Shown here: piece after piece, positions 6,271 to 8,397 of the stretch | Numbering within the stretch: position 1 is the stretch's first letter | Layout of the letters: every line of letters starts with the position of its first letter | NCBI RefSeq assembly: GCF_001509475.1 | Contig: NZ_LLZG01000106.1 | Span: forward strand, 1-8,397 | DNA length: 8,397 bases | Direction of reading: 5' to 3' | Source: Streptomyces regalis | Lineage (GTDB): Bacteria; Actinomycetota; Actinomycetes; Streptomycetales; Streptomycetaceae | Notes under the pieces: model-generated | Told to the model about the DNA's origin: nothing | The model's input: the letters and a program-made list of their open reading frames with translations, nothing else | Database searches by the model: none | Translations under genes and position numbers: made by a program

Positions 6271-6279
6271 GCACTGGTT
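6251..6279 (+). repeat. 12-bp direct repeat at 17-bp pitch, possible operator
   Basis: GGTGCACCGGTT at 6251-6262 recurs as GGTGCACTGGTT at 6268-6279, matching at 11 of 12 positions. Each copy contains the palindromic GTGCAC. The copies lie 24-52 bp before the ATG of the AsnB-like gene, where a dimeric regulator could act. No named binding motif was recognised. Confidence 0.5.
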
Positions 6280-6295
6280 GTCCACAGCCTGTGGA
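6278..6295 (+). promoter_or_regulatory. DnaA-box-like site within a 7+1+7 palindrome at the ribosome site
   Basis: TTGTCCACA at 6278-6286 is identical to the DnaA box preferred at Streptomyces oriC. It overlaps a perfect palindrome, TCCACAG (6281-6287), C, CTGTGGA (6289-6295), whose right arm runs into the GGAGG ribosome site (6293-6297). It could bind DnaA or another regulator, or form an mRNA hairpin that hides the ribosome site. Only one box is present, so an origin is excluded. Confidence 0.4.
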
Positions 6296-6302
6296 GGCGT
6301 CG

Positions 6303-8397
6303 ATGCGGTGGTTGGTGGGATGGAGCAGCACCGCCGCGGTGGCCGCCGGGATCGGCACCGCGGGGGCCACCGGAAGCGACGGCGAGACCGTGCATCCGGT
6401 GGGGTCCCAACTCCTGTGGGGCGACCCGGATCCGCTGTGGGCGGTCGGCGACTGGCGCCCGGACGAGGTGCGTGTGGTGAAGGCCGACGCGCAGACCCGG
6501 ATCGCGGTCCTCGGGACGTGCGGGGCGAGCGACGAACAACTGCGCCTCGCGCTGTTCGCCGCGCGCGGAGGGGCACTTCGGCATCTGACGGCCTGGTCCG
6601 GCAGCTACACGGCCGTCGTCCAGGTCGGCCGCAGGCTCACCGTGTGCGGCGATCTGGCAGGCGCACGGCCCGTGTTCTACACCCCCTGGGCGGGCGGTAC
6701 GGCGTATGCGACGGCCGCGCTCCCCCTCGCCGACCTCATCGAGGCCAACCTCGACTTCGGCCACCTCGCCGCCCTGCTCGCCGCCCCCGACGTACCGGCT
6801 GCCCTGCACGACTCCACCCCCTACGACGGCGTACGGCGCATTCCGCCGGGGCATGCGCTGATCCTGCGCGCCGGGGCACGCGAGATCGCCGGGTACGAGC
6901 CGGTCGCCTCACTGGCGGTGGCGGCGCCCACGGCGGATCCGGACAGCGCGGTGGACGCCGTACGCGACGCCCTGGTGGAGGCGGTACGCGCGCGTCTGTC
7001 CGCACCCCGCCATGTCCCCGGCGCCGACATAGACCCCGGCCCGGTGCCGGGGATGGGCCCCGCCGAGCGGCGTGCCGCGCGCGGGATGCCGGTTCCGGGC
7101 ATCGGCGCGGACCTGTCCGGGGGCCCCGCCTCGGGCACCTTGGCGCTGCTGGCCGCCGGCCTCCCCGGGATGCCGGGCACGGTCCTGGGTCACGGCACGG
7201 GCGCGGGGGAGCGGTTGCTGGCGGTCACCTTCAACGACTTGGCGGTGGGGGGCCGCGAGGCGGAGCTGGAACGCGCGGGCACCCTGGCGGCCAACCCTCG
7301 CCTGCACCACGTAGTGGTCACCGGCGGCGAGGAGACACTGCCGTACGCCGACCTGGACGGCCCGCTGACGGACGAGCCGGGCCCCAGCCTGGTGACGGCG
7401 GCGAGGCACCGCGCGCGCCTGGCGGCCGGCAGCGCGGACCACTTCACCGGCTACGGCGCCCGCCAGGTCCTGGACGCACACCCGGCCCGCCTGGCGGACC
7501 TCCTGATGGACCGCAAGCGTCGCCATCTGGTCCGACCCGTCGCGGCCCTGGCCAAGGCGGACGGCTCGGTACTGGTCCCCGCGCGCGTGTACGGAGCCGC
7601 GCGCAAACTGGCCCGCACGCCGTACCGCACGGGCCTGGAGTCCCTGGCCGCCCGCCTGATGGACCGCCGCTTCGACGAACCCGGAGGTGCCGTAGGGGCG
7701 TCGCTCGCCGCGCTCACCTGGGCCAGACCGGGCCCTGCGGCCCGCTGGCTGACTGGCGAGGCGCTGGCTGAAGTATCGGTTCGCCTGCAAGCGGCGACGA
7801 GCCGCAACGGCGTGGGCCCCGGGCAACGCCCCGGCGACCACCGCGCGCGTGCGGCACTGGCCCGCCACGCAGCAGACCTACGCGTCCTCGAACAGGCCGC
7901 CGAGATCCGCTTCCAGCGCCTGCACGCACCGTTCCTCGACAACCAGGTCGTCCGCGCCTGCCGAGCCCTCCCCGAAGCCCTGCGCGTCCAGCCCGGCGCC
8001 CGCGCCGCGATACTCCGTACGGTCCTGGAGGGCGCCGGAGTAGCCGACCTCCCACCGGGCTGGGGCGCCCCGTCGCACGCGTCGACGGCGGTGGCGGCGC
8101 GCACGGGCCTGCGGGTGTCCGCAGACTCCCTGATGGCCCTCTTCGGCACCCCCCTCCTCGCCCAAGCGGGCTTGGTAGAGGCCCGAGTCGTCCGCAAGGC
8201 CCTCCGCGCAGCAGTCGAGGGCGAACCCCTCCCCCTCGACGGCCTGGCCGACCTGGTCTCCCTGGAACTCTGGCTACGCCGCCTACTGTCCCGCCGAGGC
8301 ACCTGCTGGACAGGCACCCCCGCCCGCCAACGAGCGGTACCGGCGGGGATCACGCCGCAGCGGGGGGCGCTGGGGGCGGGGGCGGCGCGGGGGGGGC
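6303..8397 (+). CDS. Asparagine-synthetase-like protein with degenerate active sites (3' end beyond window)
   Basis: The frame is open for 698 codons from ATG 6303 and does not stop before the window ends. GGAGG lies 5 nt upstream of the start. The fold is that of AsnB and lasso-peptide cyclases. An N-terminal glutaminase-like domain (1-190) has GDLAGARPVFY at 116-126, equivalent to the RDPxGxKPLYY motif, and GVRRIPPGH at 176-184. A C-terminal synthetase-like domain keeps APFLDNQVV at 542-550. Key residues are lost. Position 2 is Arg, not the glutaminase Cys (MRWLVGW against MCGIAGW). The SGGxDS ATP loop reads SGGPAS at 272-277. The GEGxDE motif reads GYGARQ at 383-388. Normal Asn synthesis is therefore unlikely. 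The role is unknown; a scaffold, a sensor or a changed ligase are possible. It contains no TTA codon, so bldA control of translation is not indicated. Confidence 0.85.
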   Translation, partial: MRWLVGWSSTAAVAAGIGTAGATGSDGETVHPVGSQLLWGDPDPLWAVGDWRPDEVRVVKADAQTRIAVLGTCGASDEQLRLALFAARGGALRHLTAWSGSYTAVVQVGRRLTVCGDLAGARPVFYTPWAGGTAYATAALPLADLIEANLDFGHLAALLAAPDVPAALHDSTPYDGVRRIPPGHALILRAGAREIAGYEPVASLAVAAPTADPDSAVDAVRDALVEAVRARLSAPRHVPGADIDPGPVPGMGPAERRAARGMPVPGIGADLSGGPASGTLALLAAGLPGMPGTVLGHGTGAGERLLAVTFNDLAVGGREAELERAGTLAANPRLHHVVVTGGEETLPYADLDGPLTDEPGPSLVTAARHRARLAAGSADHFTGYGARQVLDAHPARLADLLMDRKRRHLVRPVAALAKADGSVLVPARVYGAARKLARTPYRTGLESLAARLMDRRFDEPGGAVGASLAALTWARPGPAARWLTGEALAEVSVRLQAATSRNGVGPGQRPGDHRARAALARHAADLRVLEQAAEIRFQRLHAPFLDNQVVRACRALPEALRVQPGARAAILRTVLEGAGVADLPPGWGAPSHASTAVAARTGLRVSADSLMALFGTPLLAQAGLVEARVVRKALRAAVEGEPLPLDGLADLVSLELWLRRLLSRRGTCWTGTPARQRAVPAGITPQRGALGAGAARGG

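Larger units (their letters stand above)
5590..6302. other. Long divergent intergenic region, mostly without supported genes
   Basis: About 700 bp lie upstream of the regulator promoter and the plus-strand AsnB-like gene. Open frames cross it on both strands, but they lack a convincing combination of start, ribosome site and Streptomyces codon pattern, and the GC content dips (for example around 5911-5960). What can be seen are the four inverted repeats at 5776-5929, a 12-bp palindrome ACTGGATCCAGT at 5753-5764, the 12-bp tandem repeat at 6035-6082, and the regulatory-looking repeats at 6241-6297. The length is unusual for Streptomyces and suggests a transcribed leader, a small RNA or a very small gene. 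Confidence 0.6.

Noticed and set aside
6278..6286. Replication origin
   Set aside because: Only one DnaA-box match is present, with no cluster of boxes, no AT-rich unwinding region and no dnaA/dnaN nearby.
6029..7771. 580-codon plus-strand frame overlapping the AsnB-like gene
   Set aside because: It is out of frame with the AsnB-like gene, which shows conserved motifs from residue 1 to the window edge. This frame gives an Arg/Gly-rich product and has no ribosome site at its start.

Overview
This is a high-GC actinobacterial window, almost certainly Streptomyces. The coding third positions are nearly all G or C. The gene set (a PrsW-type membrane protease, TrmB, L-2-hydroxyglutarate oxidase, a sporulation-associated HTH/TPR regulator and an asparagine-synthetase-like protein) looks like conserved Streptomyces chromosome rather than a mobile island. 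I see no IS element, phage gene, tRNA, rRNA or CRISPR array.

Layout. Positions 1-106 hold two back-to-back GC-rich hairpins of a Streptomyces-type intergenic element beyond the 3' end of the first gene. Four genes then lie on the minus strand, given here in transcription order. They are an NsdA-like HTH/TPR regulator (5499 to 4075), an FAD-dependent L-2-hydroxyglutarate oxidase (3886 to 2663), tRNA guanine-N7 methyltransferase trmB (2495 to 1641) and a PrsW-family intramembrane protease (1444 to 107). The gaps between them (about 170-200 bp) are rich in repeats. Five 13-bp tandem units lie between prsW and trmB. About four decayed 33-bp units lie between trmB and lhgO, and these include the lhgO stop codon. 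A three-hairpin element lies between lhgO and the regulator. The fifth gene is on the plus strand from 6303. It diverges from the regulator and is still open at the right edge of the window.

The divergent intergenic region (5500-6302, about 800 bp) is the least explained part. It holds four consecutive inverted repeats (5776-5929), a 12-bp repeat in four copies (6035-6082), a 12-bp direct repeat at 17-bp pitch, and a perfect TTGTCCACA DnaA-box-like site inside a 7+1+7 palindrome beside the ribosome binding site of the plus-strand gene. A 46-codon open frame with a good Shine-Dalgarno site (5725-5865) is possible but weak.

The most interesting item is the plus-strand gene. It keeps the two-domain architecture of AsnB and lasso-peptide cyclases, but it has lost the glutaminase cysteine and the acidic residues of both ATP/Mg signatures. 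It is probably a pseudoenzyme or a repurposed fold. The genes do not form one obvious pathway. TrmB and LhgO are housekeeping or metabolic, PrsW is a membrane protease, and the regulator and the AsnB-like protein share a long structured divergent promoter region that hints at common developmental control (inference).
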